A DNA stretch of 64,000 nucleotides from positions 2,015,488-2,079,487 of the forward strand of contig NW_006768769.1 in the NCBI RefSeq assembly GCF_000204055.1, given 5' to 3'. Under the pieces are notes generated by a model, which did no database searches, had not been told where the DNA came from, and was given only the letters and a program-made list of their open reading frames with translations. The position numbers were made by a program, and so were the translations under genes. Of this stretch, positions 23,542 to 34,686 are shown one piece after another (position 1 is the first letter of the stretch; each line of letters starts with the position of its first letter). Source of the DNA: Melampsora larici-populina 98AG31 (taxonomy: Eukaryota > Basidiomycota > Pucciniomycetes > Pucciniales > Melampsoraceae).

Positions 23542-25000
23542 CTATACAAGAGAAGAAGAAAAAAAATAATTGATCAGACTAGTCATTGTTTTTGAATCAC
23601 TACGCATGTGCGTTAGGACAATAAGTACTCCTAGTTTAGCTACTGTTGTTAACATATTTGGATCTGCTTGACCACCTGATACATCATTTACTATTGTTGC
23701 CCCAGCAGCAGCTCTAGCAACATCTGACTTGAAAGTATCAATACTAATATGACATTTTACATCATGAGTTTCTCTTAGAGCTTGAATCACCGGAACAGTT
23801 CTACAAATTTCTTCTTTAGTTGTGACTTCATCTGCACCAGGTCTAGTAGACATTCCACCAATATCAATTATATCTGTACCATTCTTGATTTGATTTAGAG
23901 ATTTTTGAATCGCATCAGATGGTTAAAAAGATGAACCACTATCTGAGAATGAATCAGGTGTACAATTTAAGATAGACATTAGATGTGTCCATTTTGAAAG
24001 CTCGAGAGTAGGACATTTTGATGAATTTCCGGAATGGGATTTGGGTTACTGTTGATGGTTCTGATTTTGTAAGACGTGATAGAAGAGAACCAATAGTGAC
24101 ACAATGTTGTGGATGTAGTACATGAGCTGCAATACTACAAAGTGCAAAGAAAAACAATTTGAGCCTGGAATAGACTAGACTTGAGAAAGAATCAAACCTT
24201 ACTTGTTTAATGGTTCTGAAACAAATTGTCGACTTGACATCCCAATATGGGGTATCTTTAAATGATCTTTGTTGGTGAGTTGTGAATCAAACATTAAAAT
24301 ATCAATATCGATAGGTTGTGGTCCGTTACTTTGACTTTTATCAAGATCTCTTCCATAGCTCTTTTTGATAGATTTCAGCACATTAAGAAGATCAAAAGGG
24401 TCTAACGGTGTTGAAATCTATAAGAAGGAAAGAAAACTTTGTTGTCAGACTACTGAATGGAAGAGGATTTTTTGGATAGGTAATCATCTACCTTACAAGC
24501 GGTGTTGAGGAATTGAGATTGATTCACAACATACATTGGTTCACTTTCATACATAAAACGTGTATCCAATAATTTAGCATTTGCACCTCCTAATTCTATT
24601 GGTTGACAAAGTTGATCTAAAGCTGAAGAAATATTTTCAAGTCGATTTCCCATATTTGAGCCTAAGCCAATATAAACTACATGATCTAATTCATCAAGTT
24701 GATGTGAAGGCGATGATGAACGAGAACTGATTTGAAGATTTGAAGCTGAGCCATAGTTGGCTCCTGTGATGTTCCTTCCTGCAGTCAATTTTTCAGTTGA
24801 TGAGCGTGTATGTTTCCCCAAATGCGATCACTGAAGGCTTTTCTATCCGGACGGTTACTTTTTTGATCGTTTGTGTGTTAGTTTGGTCTACTGATGTAGA
24901 GGTAGGCTGTCAAAGTGAGAGCAAGGTATCTGCCAATGAAGTCGCCAAAGCTTTGACTGTAAAAAATGAAGATTTCTTGACATTTGTGATAATCAAATAG
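23542..25000 (-). pseudogene. FOL1-like folate synthesis gene fragment (DHNA aldolase - HPPK - DHPS)
   Basis: Fungal FOL1 is a trifunctional enzyme of folate synthesis. On the - strand: end of the aldolase domain (VKALATSLADTLLSL, then RIEKPSVIAFGE, 24965-24800), HPPK exons (24755-24490: VVYIGLGSNMGNRLENI, YESEPMYV, QSQFLNTACK; and 24400-24200: PQPIDIDILMF, LKIPHIGMSSRQFV), then DHPS (23990-23542: MSILNCTPDSFSDSG, IDIGGMSTRPGADE, ISIDTFKSDVARAA, IVNDVSGG, LIVLTHMRSDSKTM). Stops interrupt it: TGA after LLSL and after YTLIN, TAA after GSSF. The DHPS domain ends early. It lies inside the inverted-repeat-bounded region with the uL13m copy, suggesting capture. Confidence 0.85.
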
Positions 25001-26005
25001 ACAATTTAATTAAAGTCAACAGTGAAGCCATGATTTGTTTTGTAATTTGATTAATTTTAATGTTGAATTTTGTTTGATTTCTGAAGCATTAGTAGTAGAA
25101 GAAAAGTTCAAAGAAGAGAATCAAAATGAGATCCAAAAGATTAATAAATTGATCAAGATTAAAGAGATCAATAAACTGATGAGTTCAAAATAAGTTGAAG
25201 TTTGTAGATTAGTTAAATCAAGTTCTAATGATTGATAATTGAAGGTTGATTGAGTCTCTTGTGATTACTGGTGCATCCAAGAAATATGACAATGGTGTGA
25301 TGCACAAGAAAGGAGTGTGTAAAACTTGCAAGGATATCACGGGTTTGTAAGGTCTGCAAAAGGGATGTGAAAGTGATTGCTGTCAGCTGACAGTCAGCAC
25401 TGTCGGGGATGACCCAGTTGCCCTTGTTCCCAAAACAGGTTGGGTTGGTGTTGTAAAACCCAACACGGGGCTAGCTTGACAATAGCCCAGCCAGCCACAG
25501 GTGTCCCCCCAATCAGCAGGTGTCAAGGGATGCCGCTGAGGATGAGCTGAGGGGCTTAGATGAAGTGAGCAGATGGGCCAGCCCGCCCTCAAGCTTCTTT
25601 GCTAAGGAATTTTGCCTGAGGGAGGCCTGACTCATCTCCTCAGTTTCTGTTGATCACATAATGAGCTGACAAGCAGAAACAAATGGGAACAAATCAGGAA
25701 GATTTCAACGCTCACATAGTTGTGAGCATCAATTTTTGCCCCTGTGATATGCAGAGGATAGACAAGACAATAGCCTATCCCCAAATGCGTAATAAAGTTG
25801 ATATCCTATGCCCAAATTAGTAATGGATTTGAGACTCCATTTGTTCCACAGTCTTTAGAAAACGCTGGCCATGATCCAATGATTACCTCACCAGGACATC
25901 TGATATATCCCCATTCCCATCTTCCTATCGCCCATCATCCAATTACCTGGTGATTTGTCTTTACAATAATCCATTTCAGTTTTTTTTATTAATTTATCAT
26001 CAGAA
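25001..26005. other. Noncoding region with several palindromes
   Basis: Includes the right inverted repeat (25706-25744), GCTGTCAGCTGACAGTCAGC near 25379, and GGTTGGGTT..AACCCAACA near 25438-25475. No gene is recognised. Confidence 0.45.
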
Positions 26006-26386
26006 ATGGATCAGAAGGGTTGTGTTATCAAATGTCCTCTAGGTACCAAGGCAAAGAAATCAAGGACCAACGCACAACCTGTTGGCTTGTCTTCTCAGGA
26101 TCTTACCAATTTCTCTGTGATAGAATCTCAATCAGCACTTTCAAATGCTGAAGATTTGAATAACGCTCTGATGGACAACAGGAATGTGAACCATGAACCT
26201 GCCAACCCAAATGCACTTACTCACAGCAAAGATTTAACGTCTGATGCGGAGCTTGGTCAGGATTATCTTGGTGACCATCACGATGATCCATTTCACAACT
26301 CTGATCAATCTCAATTGCTTCCTTTGTCTCCAACCAACACCAATGAACCTGGAACACCCCGAGTCAATATGTCTTTTGGGGAGTAA
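26006..26386 (+). CDS. Hypothetical protein, 126 aa
   Basis: Open frame beginning MDQKGCVIKCPLGTKAKKS, hydrophilic, rich in Asn, Asp and Pro (for example DYLGDHHDDPFHN), without membrane segments. I recognise no family. It may be an N-terminal exon: downstream 26390-26519 another frame reads AEELITNLNNYLNTSGGRKY. It could be part of a decayed transposon. Confidence 0.3.
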   Translation: MDQKGCVIKCPLGTKAKKSRTNAQPVGLSSQDLTNFSVIESQSALSNAEDLNNALMDNRNVNHEPANPNALTHSKDLTSDAELGQDYLGDHHDDPFHNSDQSQLLPLSPTNTNEPGTPRVNMSFGE

Positions 26387-26519
26387 AGCAGAGGAGCTTA
26401 TTACAAATCTAAACAACTACTTGAACACATCCGGTGGAAGAAAGTACTTGGGCAGATGTTTGTTGCTTAAGTTGCCCAGCCGGCTCAGACCGCTCAATGG
26501 GGAATCTTCAAAATTGGGA

Positions 26520-27288
26520 TAAAAACTTTAATTCATGTTGTGCTTGTGGTTTTGGAGACATTGTTATGCAATCGGTAGACTTGGTTGATCTTCTTTGTGC
26601 GTAAGATTACTATTATCTTACTCAAGCCCATACCAGAACTAAACCAGAAATTCTTGTCTTCTAGCTTGTCAAAAGAAAGACATAATTGTTTGCAAATGCA
26701 CCTGTGATCAAGTGAGGTTGATTTGAATGGGCTAGATAGGAGGATCTCCAGTCCACCCACAAACAGCCTTCTCTATTTGCCTAGTTCAATTCCATGAGGA
26801 AGCAGTGTACATTCAGAATGCAGGGGTTTTCTTTGGCACTAGATGAGTTTCTCAATCCATATAACCCTCTGATTCTTGTCCCTGGGACTACTCAAGTAAG
26901 TCTCTTTCAAATTTTCTCTTTGTACATGATGTTTTCTCTGTTTGATATTTATACATATGTTGATTGAATTGTAGCCGTGTCTGTGGCGGACACCACTTTC
27001 CGCTGTGGTTGGCGCATTTTGAAACATGCAATCATTGCCTATCTTAACAAAGGAACGACTTAAGGGAAAGTTCCATGAACGAGTTTTGACAAACCCCGGT
27101 ATAAACCCATACCTCGGGGTCTGAGATTCCACTCGCGCGAGAGTAGGAAAGTTTTAGAGTTACTAACTCAAACTTCCACTCTCAATTACTAAGCGCATCT
27201 CAGTCAAACTCAGTTATTGCAACAACATTCTCTCAGGGCAGGAGTTTATTTTAAATTATAGACGATCCAACTCTAGACGGGTAGAGGT
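26520..27288. other. No gene recognised; likely 5' end region of retroelement E1
   Basis: The last 200 bases before the ATG at 27289 may be the leader or terminal repeat of the tyrosine-recombinase retroelement. I could not find its matching repeat at the other end by eye. Confidence 0.35.
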
Positions 27289-29470
27289 ATGGCATCATTT
27301 TCAAGCGAACTGAAGAAAACACAAGATAGAATCAAGGCAGCAGGACTGAAAGCGGCGAGGTGCAACACGGGTGAAAGCTCAGGCAGCGCAACTGGGATAA
27401 CAACAAGAAGCCAATCTAGAGGAAGAGAACAGCAAAACAAAGAAGTACATATGGAAGAGGAACAAGAAGAAGAGAAAGGAAACCAGAGAAAACAAGAGGA
27501 AAATCAGGAGGAGGAACAGGTACAAGCGGAGGGAGGAGTTGGCGAACAAGGAGGTGAAAGTGGAGGAGAAAACGAAGCAGAAGGTAAGCTCATGTCCACA
27601 ACTCGTTTAGTTTCACACTAGTTCTAGAGGAAAGAGAGGGTCAGCGGAGAACGCAATGGAGAGAAGACGCAGCGTTGTTGTCAGCATATGACGTACCAAT
27701 AACATATAAATGGTACACCTCAGATGTAGAGGGTGACAAGTCTCATCTTCACCCTATCTTCTTAACCTCGTCCCGCGATTACATATCCGCTCCCATCTTC
27801 GTTCTATCTCCTTAACACCATCGAGGCAATTCCCCTAAACCCAGAAGAGGCAAGAGCCGGAGTGTAACCCAGAGGGGGAAGAGAGGGGTGAAATAGAGGC
27901 TGGGTGGAATGGGGGAAACCCAACCAGCAAAGAGACAGAGGAGAATGTGGGGTAACGAGACGTACAGAGTTGAGAGAGGGGTGAAACACGCTGGAGGAGG
28001 AGAGGGGTTCGGAGAGAGAAGACCTGAGAGAGAGTCGAAGAGAGTCGAATAGACACTGACGATGGCGGACGAAATGTTTGCAGATCAAAGAGAGGAAACA
28101 CCGAGACAGAAATGGTGGAAGCAGATTCAAGATGCGTTGAACTCAAACCAAGTCGGTGTGGCGAACGAAATGCTGCAAGGTTAAATGTTAATGTACGGCG
28201 AGGACCCTGAGCCTGATGACCAGTGGGTAGCTCCAAAGAGAGGACGGTCACCAAGCAGGAGGCGAGAGGGAAGGCCAAGGACAGAATCCCTGATCATGGG
28301 AGGAGACGACGATGAGGTGGACAAGCTGGATGAGAGGAGAGGAGAGAAGTACGGAGAAGAGACAAGCTTAGAGACAAAGAAAGAGCGGTCTGGAGCGAAG
28401 AGATCAAAAGTTCAAAGAATTGAAGTAGAGGAAGATTCAGAGGAAGAAGACGTGGATGGAAAGGAGGAGAGCGGAAAAGAAGGCGAAGGTAAGCCCAGAA
28501 AATGGAGTAACGGTGGTGAAAGAGGATTAAATTCTGACGTCGTGATGTTAGCAGATGAGGAAGGGGGGATTACCTACAGGATCGGACAGCCCATCAGTAG
28601 TTCGAACCTGATGCCCCTAACACCGTACTTCGAGAATCGGATGAAAAGCTTGAAAGCATACGTCCAGTTGACGATTTTTGAGCCGGGTTGGATTGAGAAG
28701 GACCAGAGAGCAGCTGGGAAGAAGAAGGTGAAAACTCTAAAGGAGTTACAAGAAGATGATATGTCAGCGACACACTCAGGTCTGACTCCGAACGACGAAC
28801 TCTTCATGACATACGGTTTTTGGGTGGACGCAATGGACCTATTCATACGCTATCTTGAGGAAGAGTATAACAGACCAAAAGCTGCAGCGATGTTTAGAAG
28901 GCATAGAGAGAACGTGGTGAAAGTGAAGCGGATCACAAAATGTTGGATGGTCGCTTTAAGGTACGACATGAAAGTGAGACTGGTGGTGATGAAAGTGATG
29001 AAGGACGCGAAAGGAAATCGTGTAATGGATGACGCAGGCTTCTGGCATGAAGATCTACTGAGAGAGGCGAAAGAGGAAGCGGAGTCAAAAGGCGAGAGAA
29101 GTTACGCGGACAACCCATACGTCCAGGGCGGCGATAGAGAGAGCTACGACCCAAACACGGGGAGACTGAAAGTCGGGACGTGGGGAACGTACAGTTCGGG
29201 GAACTTCGTACATCAAAGAGGTGAGTGTCAAGTTAGTAGAGCAAGAGGAATGAGCGACGAGGGAGCTGACAGTCGATGAGACCACAGGGATAAGTAGAGG
29301 CCGCGGAAGAGGAATAGGCGGAAGCAACAGAGGTACCGTAGGGAGAGGCAATCCCGGGAGAGGTGGATCGCAAAGAGGGTGGTTCCAAGGGAGAGGACCA
29401 GGGTGGTGGGCGAAGAACCGCGGAGGAGGAACGGGTAGCGGTGTAGTGGAGTCGGGGAGTAAAGAGTAAG
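27289..29470 (+). pseudogene. E1 gag-like protein, spliced, with RGG tail
   Basis: Exon 1 is 27289-27583: a basic start (SSELKKTQDRIKAAGLKAAR) then a Glu/Gln-rich acidic run, donor GTAAGC. After an unresolved middle part, a conserved piece KWWKQIQDALNSN (about 28110) meets a TAA at 28182-28184, then the main frame 28185-29279 continues (acidic, then YVQLTIFEPGWIEKDQRA, FMTYGFWVDAMDLFIRYL, ITKCWMVALRYDMKVR). E2 gag has matching LTVFDKEWLVKDQKA and DFGWMVALRY. A donor at about 29220 and an acceptor at about 29291 add an RGG-rich RNA-binding tail (GRGNPGRGGSQRGW) ending at 29470. It probably packages element RNA. Confidence 0.6.
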
Positions 29471-29609
29471 TTCTGAGGAGAGAAACAAAAATATGTGAAC
29501 CTTTGCGGTGTAGAAAGATGCGAGAAAGAAATGAAATAACATACGATTTGTCCCATCTGCCCAAAAACAGACCCACAATTTGCCCAAACAGACCCACAGT
29601 GAGGAGAGT

Positions 29610-30636
29610 TGTCAGCCCTGAGTACTAAACCAGAGTACCAATGGGCGACGTATTATAATAAAAACCTTAAAAATAGCAATCACAACTCAAGGCTCAGTTT
29701 CAAGAGTCAAGTTACATATGATTTAGCATATGTAACATGTGCAGAACTTACACCAAAGGGTGTGAAGATACATAACTTTGATACAAACCAAAGCTACATA
29801 TATTTCACAGCCGTAACACATATGTAACAAGTGAAATATACTTATAATCCAATAGTAACTGTCTTACTGTAATTAACCTAACCATAGAACCACAATTTGT
29901 GCGCACTTGTAGTCCAAAGATTTCCAAGGTTCAGACTATATAAACCCTGGAAATCCAACCAAATTGAGAAGAGGAAAATCATCACATTATTATTCAACAA
30001 CTACACAACTTTGCTTTTATTCATCTTCCTAGAACCTTTAAACTTTGCTTTTCAATAACCAAACTTTAAAGGCCTGATTCTACGAACCTTGAAACTCAAA
30101 CCTTGTGTCTTGTTGCTTATTCTGTGTGCTCATTCAACTTTGTTTCTGATTAGACTCCATAATCAGTATTTCTGGTAATATCCATTTGGTGGAATTACTT
30201 GTAAGGAAGTAGTCCTTGAGTATTGCTCATATCAGATTTGGGATTCATCTGATATAAGAAACTCTAAATCTACGGGGAAATCTCTATTAGTCAGAGTGTA
30301 AAGTTCCTGGTGTTATAATAGACCTTAACACTACCTTCTTTGACCTTTCTTAGAATAGAAGAGGATCAAATTAGGATTGAGAACTGTGTGTCAGTTGCTC
30401 TTCTTTTTAATTATTGTAAAGACAATAATTAACCCAAAATCCCTGGGCTAAAGCCTTTGTTTAAAGGTCAACTAACTGCAGTCTTTACTTGTTTATTGCA
30501 AGTAAATCTCTTACGCCCACGTCTATACCCTTTCACACTTGTAGATCTTGATCTACACAACCTTAGTAGAAGTTATTAGACTTTCTACAACCTTTATATT
30601 GACTCTACTAGCCTAACAGACGCTAGTAGGCTCACA
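29610..30636 (+). mobile_element. Solo LTR, 1027 bp, inserted in E1
   Basis: Starts TGTCAGCCCTGAG and ends TAGGCTCACA, with the 5-bp duplication AGAGT on both sides (29605-29609 and 30637-30641). A 1028-bp copy in reverse orientation is at 49660-50687. The internal region is absent, so this is the product of LTR-LTR recombination. A short open stretch at 29609-29827 is part of the LTR, not a gene. Confidence 0.93.
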
Positions 30637-30640
30637 AGAG

Positions 30641-31164
30641 TGACATCAGAGAAAGGTAGAGAGAGAGAGTTGACAGTAGACCGAGCGAAGGAAGGTGAAG
30701 CTGGTGAGAAGATGGCGGAACAGGGTGTGGTATCCTTAAGTGAAGCGATACCGAGCCGGACAACAGACTGGGAAGAAGTAAAAGAAGGCCAGGATCGTGC
30801 AGAGGATGACCTAGAGGAGGAGAAATCACGGACGTCAGAAGAGGAAGGACCCGAAGAGGCGTTCGAGTTGGCGTACGTCAAAGGAAGCAGAGAAGAGATG
30901 GAGTCTTCAGGAGTGCGAGAAAGAGAAGAAACGCACCCTTACCCGGAGCGACGGGAATGGCCTGAAGGGGTACAGTGCGAGATGAACATCGACGAATGGG
31001 AGAAAGAGTTAAAGGACTTAAATCTAATGGATGATCACGGTTACGTAATAGACGGGTTCAGAGAGGGATTCTCCCAAGGGATCCCTGGGCACAAGCTACA
31101 AGGAAGGAAGTGGTACTCGCCAGATAATCACAAGTCGTCCAAGGAAGCAGAAAACAAAATTTAG
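30641..31164 (+). pseudogene. E1 N-terminal part of RT polyprotein
   Basis: Highly charged region (TSEKGRERELTVDRAKEG) followed by a conserved piece, EMNIDEWEKELKDLN..IDGFREGFSQGI..WYSPDNHKS, matched by E2 (EMDIGRWRKELQTYG, GFQYGFDQGI, FYCPDNHKS). It stops at the TAG 31162-31164. The RT frame starts 20 bases later and, one base over, reads REKLKKELLAGRM directly in line with E2, so a single-base insertion in the TTT run near 31160 is the likely break. Confidence 0.65.
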
Positions 31165-31183
31165 AGAAAAACTAAAGAAAGAA

Positions 31184-32641
31184 TTGCTAGCAGGAAGAAT
31201 GAAGGGGCCGTTTACTGAGGAAGAGGTGTTTAAGAAGATATGCTTCTTCCGGACCAGCCCAATGGGCATGGTGGTAAACGGAGACGGGTCGACGAGGATA
31301 ATAAATGATCTGTCATACCCGAAACGGAGGAAAGACATTGTGTCAGTAAATTCACTGGTGGACAAGGCAGAGTTTGAAACTAGTTGGGACGATTTTAAGA
31401 AGGTAGCGAGATTCTTTGAAGAACTTACAGAGGAGGTAGAGCTGGGGATTTTTGATTGGGAGAAAGCCTACCAGCAAATCCCAACCAGACCACAGGAGTG
31501 GAGATACTTGATGGTCAGGACACCGGAAGGCTGGATCCTTTTGGACTTGAGGGTAACCTTCGGCGGAGTAGCGGGATGCGGGAGCTTCGGTGGACCGGCG
31601 GACGCGTGGAGAGCAATCACAAAATTGAAATTCGGATTCCTGGAGGTCTTTAGATGGGTTGACGACAATTTGTTCGTAAGATGGAAAGCAGATGAGAGAA
31701 AGGTATCGATGGAGGAAGTAGTGGAAGCCAGTGCGAAGTTAGGTGTGAAAACGAATGAGGGGAAGTACTGCGAGTTTAAGGAGGAGCAAAAATACATTGG
31801 CTTCGTGTGGAACGGGAGAGAACGGTCAGTGAGACTTCCTGAAGAGAAGAAGAGAGATAGGATAAGGCAGGTAGAGGAAGCACTGAACAAGACGAAACCT
31901 CATACCTTTAAGGAGATAGAGAAGTTGACAGGCAGGTTGGTACACGTAACATATATGCTACCCCAGATGAGATGTTTCTGCGCGAGTTTACACCACCTGA
32001 AGGCGTCATGGAAGAACGAACTAGCGATCCGATACCTACCGAAGGCGGTAAGAACGGATCTGGAAGAATGGAGAGAAGTGCTGAAGAGTTTCAAGAACCA
32101 TAAGTTGATACCGAAGAAAGGTGTTGACAACATCGGATGGGTCGGAGACGCGTCGACCGGATACGGGATTGGGGTGATAGTAGGAAAATTTTGGACACAG
32201 CTGAAGTTCAAGCCGGGTTGGAGGAATAGCAACAAGGAAGGCGTGAAGAGAGGGATCGCATGGGCAGAGACAGTAGCAGTGAGGATAGGCCTGGAGATGG
32301 TGGCAATGTTGAAGAAGACGAAAGGGAAACGATACTTGGCAGTGACAGATAATACAGGAACGGAAGCAGTGATACGAAATAAGAAATCGAGAGATAGATC
32401 GGTGAATGAAGAGTGGAAGAAACTGCAAAAGAGGCTAACATATCTAGGGTGTGAACTAGAGGAGAGACGTGTCGCATCCGGAGACAATAACGCGGACGAG
32501 TTATCCAGAGGGTTGAGAGGAAATAAGAGCATCTTCTTTTACCTAAAACCAGAGCTACCAAGAGATCTGGTCGAATTCCTGGAATACGAAGCAAGAAACA
32601 ATAGAGAACTCACGAATGGGGAAGGAACATGTCAGTTTTGA
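31184..32641 (+). CDS. E1 reverse transcriptase - RNase H
   Basis: Copies element RNA into DNA. The RT starts with FFRTSPMGMVVNGDGSTRI and shows FDWEKAYQQIP (first catalytic Asp), the strand RVTFGGVAGCGSFGG, and the catalytic box RWVDDNLFV at about residues 155-163, keeping two Asp. The RNase H follows: GWVGDASTGYGIGVIVG, IAWAETVAVRIGLEM, LAVTDNTGTEAVI, and the end box DNNADELSRG. These are the D-E-D plus NxxADxLSRG features of DIRS-type RNase H. It overlaps the recombinase frame by 26 bases. The frame is open throughout, but the upstream frameshift and LTR insertion mean the element is probably dead. Confidence 0.88.
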   Translation: MLAGRMKGPFTEEEVFKKICFFRTSPMGMVVNGDGSTRIINDLSYPKRRKDIVSVNSLVDKAEFETSWDDFKKVARFFEELTEEVELGIFDWEKAYQQIPTRPQEWRYLMVRTPEGWILLDLRVTFGGVAGCGSFGGPADAWRAITKLKFGFLEVFRWVDDNLFVRWKADERKVSMEEVVEASAKLGVKTNEGKYCEFKEEQKYIGFVWNGRERSVRLPEEKKRDRIRQVEEALNKTKPHTFKEIEKLTGRLVHVTYMLPQMRCFCASLHHLKASWKNELAIRYLPKAVRTDLEEWREVLKSFKNHKLIPKKGVDNIGWVGDASTGYGIGVIVGKFWTQLKFKPGWRNSNKEGVKRGIAWAETVAVRIGLEMVAMLKKTKGKRYLAVTDNTGTEAVIRNKKSRDRSVNEEWKKLQKRLTYLGCELEERRVASGDNNADELSRGLRGNKSIFFYLKPELPRDLVEFLEYEARNNRELTNGEGTCQF

Positions 32642-33771
32642 GAAAGCGGTGAAGGTAGAGGGGAAGGAAGGCAAAACGGAGAAAGTGACGGGACATCTGA
32701 TAAGCGGAGCGTGGACGGAGAAAACGCTGAAGGGTTACGGAAGTGCAGTGCAAACGTTTAGAGCCTATATAGAGAGCACGGGAAGAGAATTCAAATATGA
32801 GGAACCGATGACAGAAAAGGATGTGTATGGGTTTATCGTATGGGCTGGACCGTCGGAGGTGGAGAAAAGAGCAGGCCCGGGGAGAGAATTAAAACCAAAA
32901 ACAATAGAGAAGTATCTGGCAGGCCTGAAAGCATGGCACATGACTAAACATCACGAGGAAGTAAAGTTAGATAAGCAAATGATTGATTGGTTGATAAAGT
33001 CGACGGGAAGAGCGGAGGAGAAGAGGAAACTTACGAGTGGAGATCAGAGAGCAACCGAGAAGAAGCCCATAAAGGTACAAGACCTATTCGATATGGTATC
33101 AGGTTTAAACGAGAAGTCGGAGTACCACGATTTAGCGGTGGTGGTAGCTCTGGTGGCCTTTTGGGGGATGGCGAGGTTAGGCAAAATGTTGAGGGAGACG
33201 GCGGAGGAAGGCGCAATAAAAGTAGAGGATCTGTCCTTCAAGAGAGGGAAGAAGGGGAGGATCGCGGTGCTGAGGTTGTGGAGAGCGAAGACGGCGAGGC
33301 CAGGAGAGGCGCAATTCATTAGGTGAGTAAGCAGACGAGAGGAAAGAATGAGGCGGTAGATGACTAACGAGGACACACAATGGATTATATGAGCAGAGAT
33401 CGGTGCTGGACCCAGTGGGAGCATTGGAGAGACTGTTGAAATACGAACACCCTGAGAAGATCGGAGGAGACGTCTTGTTTTCAAACCTGGTAGACGGCGA
33501 GAGGAAGCCGTTAACAAAGACTCGGTTCCTGAAGATGATGGAGACGGTATGGGGTACATGCGGAGTGAAGAACAGTGAGTGGTCTGGACACTCATTTAGA
33601 GTAGGCGGGGCGTCCTTGAGGTTTAATATGGGATGGACAGTTGAAAGAATAAAGGAAGAGGGGCGATGGAAGTCGGACGCGATAAAGGTGTACTTGAAGG
33701 AGTTTACGGAAGAAGAAAAGGAAGATACGAAAGAGTTCCTGTGGTTGATAGATAGGAGGAACATGAAATGA
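32616..33771 (+). CDS. E1 tyrosine recombinase, one intron
   Basis: Integrates the element by a tyrosine nucleophile rather than DDE chemistry. Exons 32616-33322 and 33399-33771, with the intron (GTGAGT..GCAGAG) chosen because it restores FIRSVLDPVGALERLL in line with E2 SILDPVKALERIL. The N domain includes GAWTEKTLKGYGSAVQTF (SAM-like core-binding). Catalytic residues visible: Arg in FWGMARLGKM, His and Arg in SGHSFRVGG, Trp in GRWKS and Tyr in KVYLKEF. The joined length is about 359 aa. E2 is uninterrupted at this place, with a few extra codons. Confidence 0.85.
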
Positions 33772-34686
33772 GGAAAGGGAAGGACGGGCGAATAGAGGGA
33801 AAGGAGGTATCCTATGCATGAGAGAGAGTCCTGGGGAGATCTAGGAAGTGAATCTGTTGGGAATAAAAATGCAAAGTTTATGAGTAAGCAAAGAGAACCG
33901 GCATTGGCGAGCTGTACGAGATGAGTACTGAACAGGCGGGGAGTTTTTAAGTTCAGCCGGGATGTGCAGAGGCACGTGCGAGCTGAGGGTGACTCAACAA
34001 GTTGAGGCTCTCACGAGCCTCGCCTAGGGGGAGGTGTGAGTAACCCTAAGAAGAGATCGACAACTCATCAAGGGCTCAGCAAATGACGTCAAACGGGATT
34101 AAACCGTGACGCATCAAAGAGCCGAGCCCCCGCCCGGGCTCCCCCAAACAACCTCAACCTCAGCCATGATTATAGGCCAAGGTTGAGAGAATAAAGTAGA
34201 TTCACAAGAATCTGAACCAGGTAAATCGAGATTTACAAATATGCGTAATAACACCAAAGTTACGAATTGTGAAAAAAACAATAAGTTCATATAAACTTAG
34301 ACAAGGTTCTTACAGGTATGTAAGAAACTCAGAGAATGGACAGCCCCCAGCTACTGGGCTCTGGCCGGCCAGAGATTACCACAGCTTCATCAAAGATTCA
34401 TGAAAGATTCAGAATGATTTCAAAATTACTTCAACATCATATCACATGGGACCATTTTCCTGTCCGACCACCAAAATTCTGATGTCATCATGTGATGTCA
34501 TAAATCTGTACACACCTGCTCCTGTATTCACAGATCAAGAATATGCAGTCTATTAAACTTTATCATGTAAATCAACTGAGTTATTGAGGTTTGAAAAAAA
34601 AATCACGGATAAAAATACTTTTTTGTACTATACAAAAGACTGGGCTCTTGGATGTCTCAAATATTTATCAATATACATATAAAAAA
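33772..34686. other. Probable 3' region of E1, then unassigned sequence
   Basis: GC-rich stretch to about 34150 with small inverted repeats (GAGGCTCTCACGAGCCTC near 34003; GAGCCCCCGCCCGGGCTC near 34124) that could belong to the retroelement terminus. From 34170 on it is AT-rich with nothing recognised. Confidence 0.4.

Larger units (their letters stand above)
21359..25744. mobile_element. Putative TIR element carrying captured gene fragments
   Basis: The left end CAGGGGCCAAAATCGATGCT then CACAACTATGTGAGCGTTG is present in reverse complement at 25706-25744 with about three mismatches, giving 39-40-nt inverted repeats 4.4 kb apart. The interior holds the uL13m segment and FOL1-like fragments, and no transposase. 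CAGGG-type ends are common in hAT elements, but no matching 8-bp duplication is seen at the borders. An alternative is two unrelated end copies in opposite orientation. Confidence 0.5.
27289..33771 (+). mobile_element. Tyrosine-recombinase retrotransposon E1 (DIRS gene order), split by a solo LTR
   Basis: Gene order is gag-like, RT-RNase H, tyrosine recombinase; protease and DDE integrase are absent. That is the order of DIRS-type elements, which integrate with a tyrosine recombinase. The bounds given are of the coding part only; terminal repeats were not identified. A 1027-bp solo LTR (29610-30636) lies between gag and RT. E2 at 38.0-43.6 kb is a distant relative in the opposite orientation. 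Confidence 0.82.

Noticed and set aside
29085..29597. Long open frames on the - strand opposite E1 gag (also 27835-28278, 31900-32532, 33044-33764)
   Set aside because: They mirror the charged, purine-rich coding strand of E1; their Ser/Leu/Pro-rich translation has no family signature, while the + strand frames carry catalytic motifs.
29609..29827. Small conserved open frame present also at 50470-50706
   Set aside because: Conserved only because both are copies of the same LTR.
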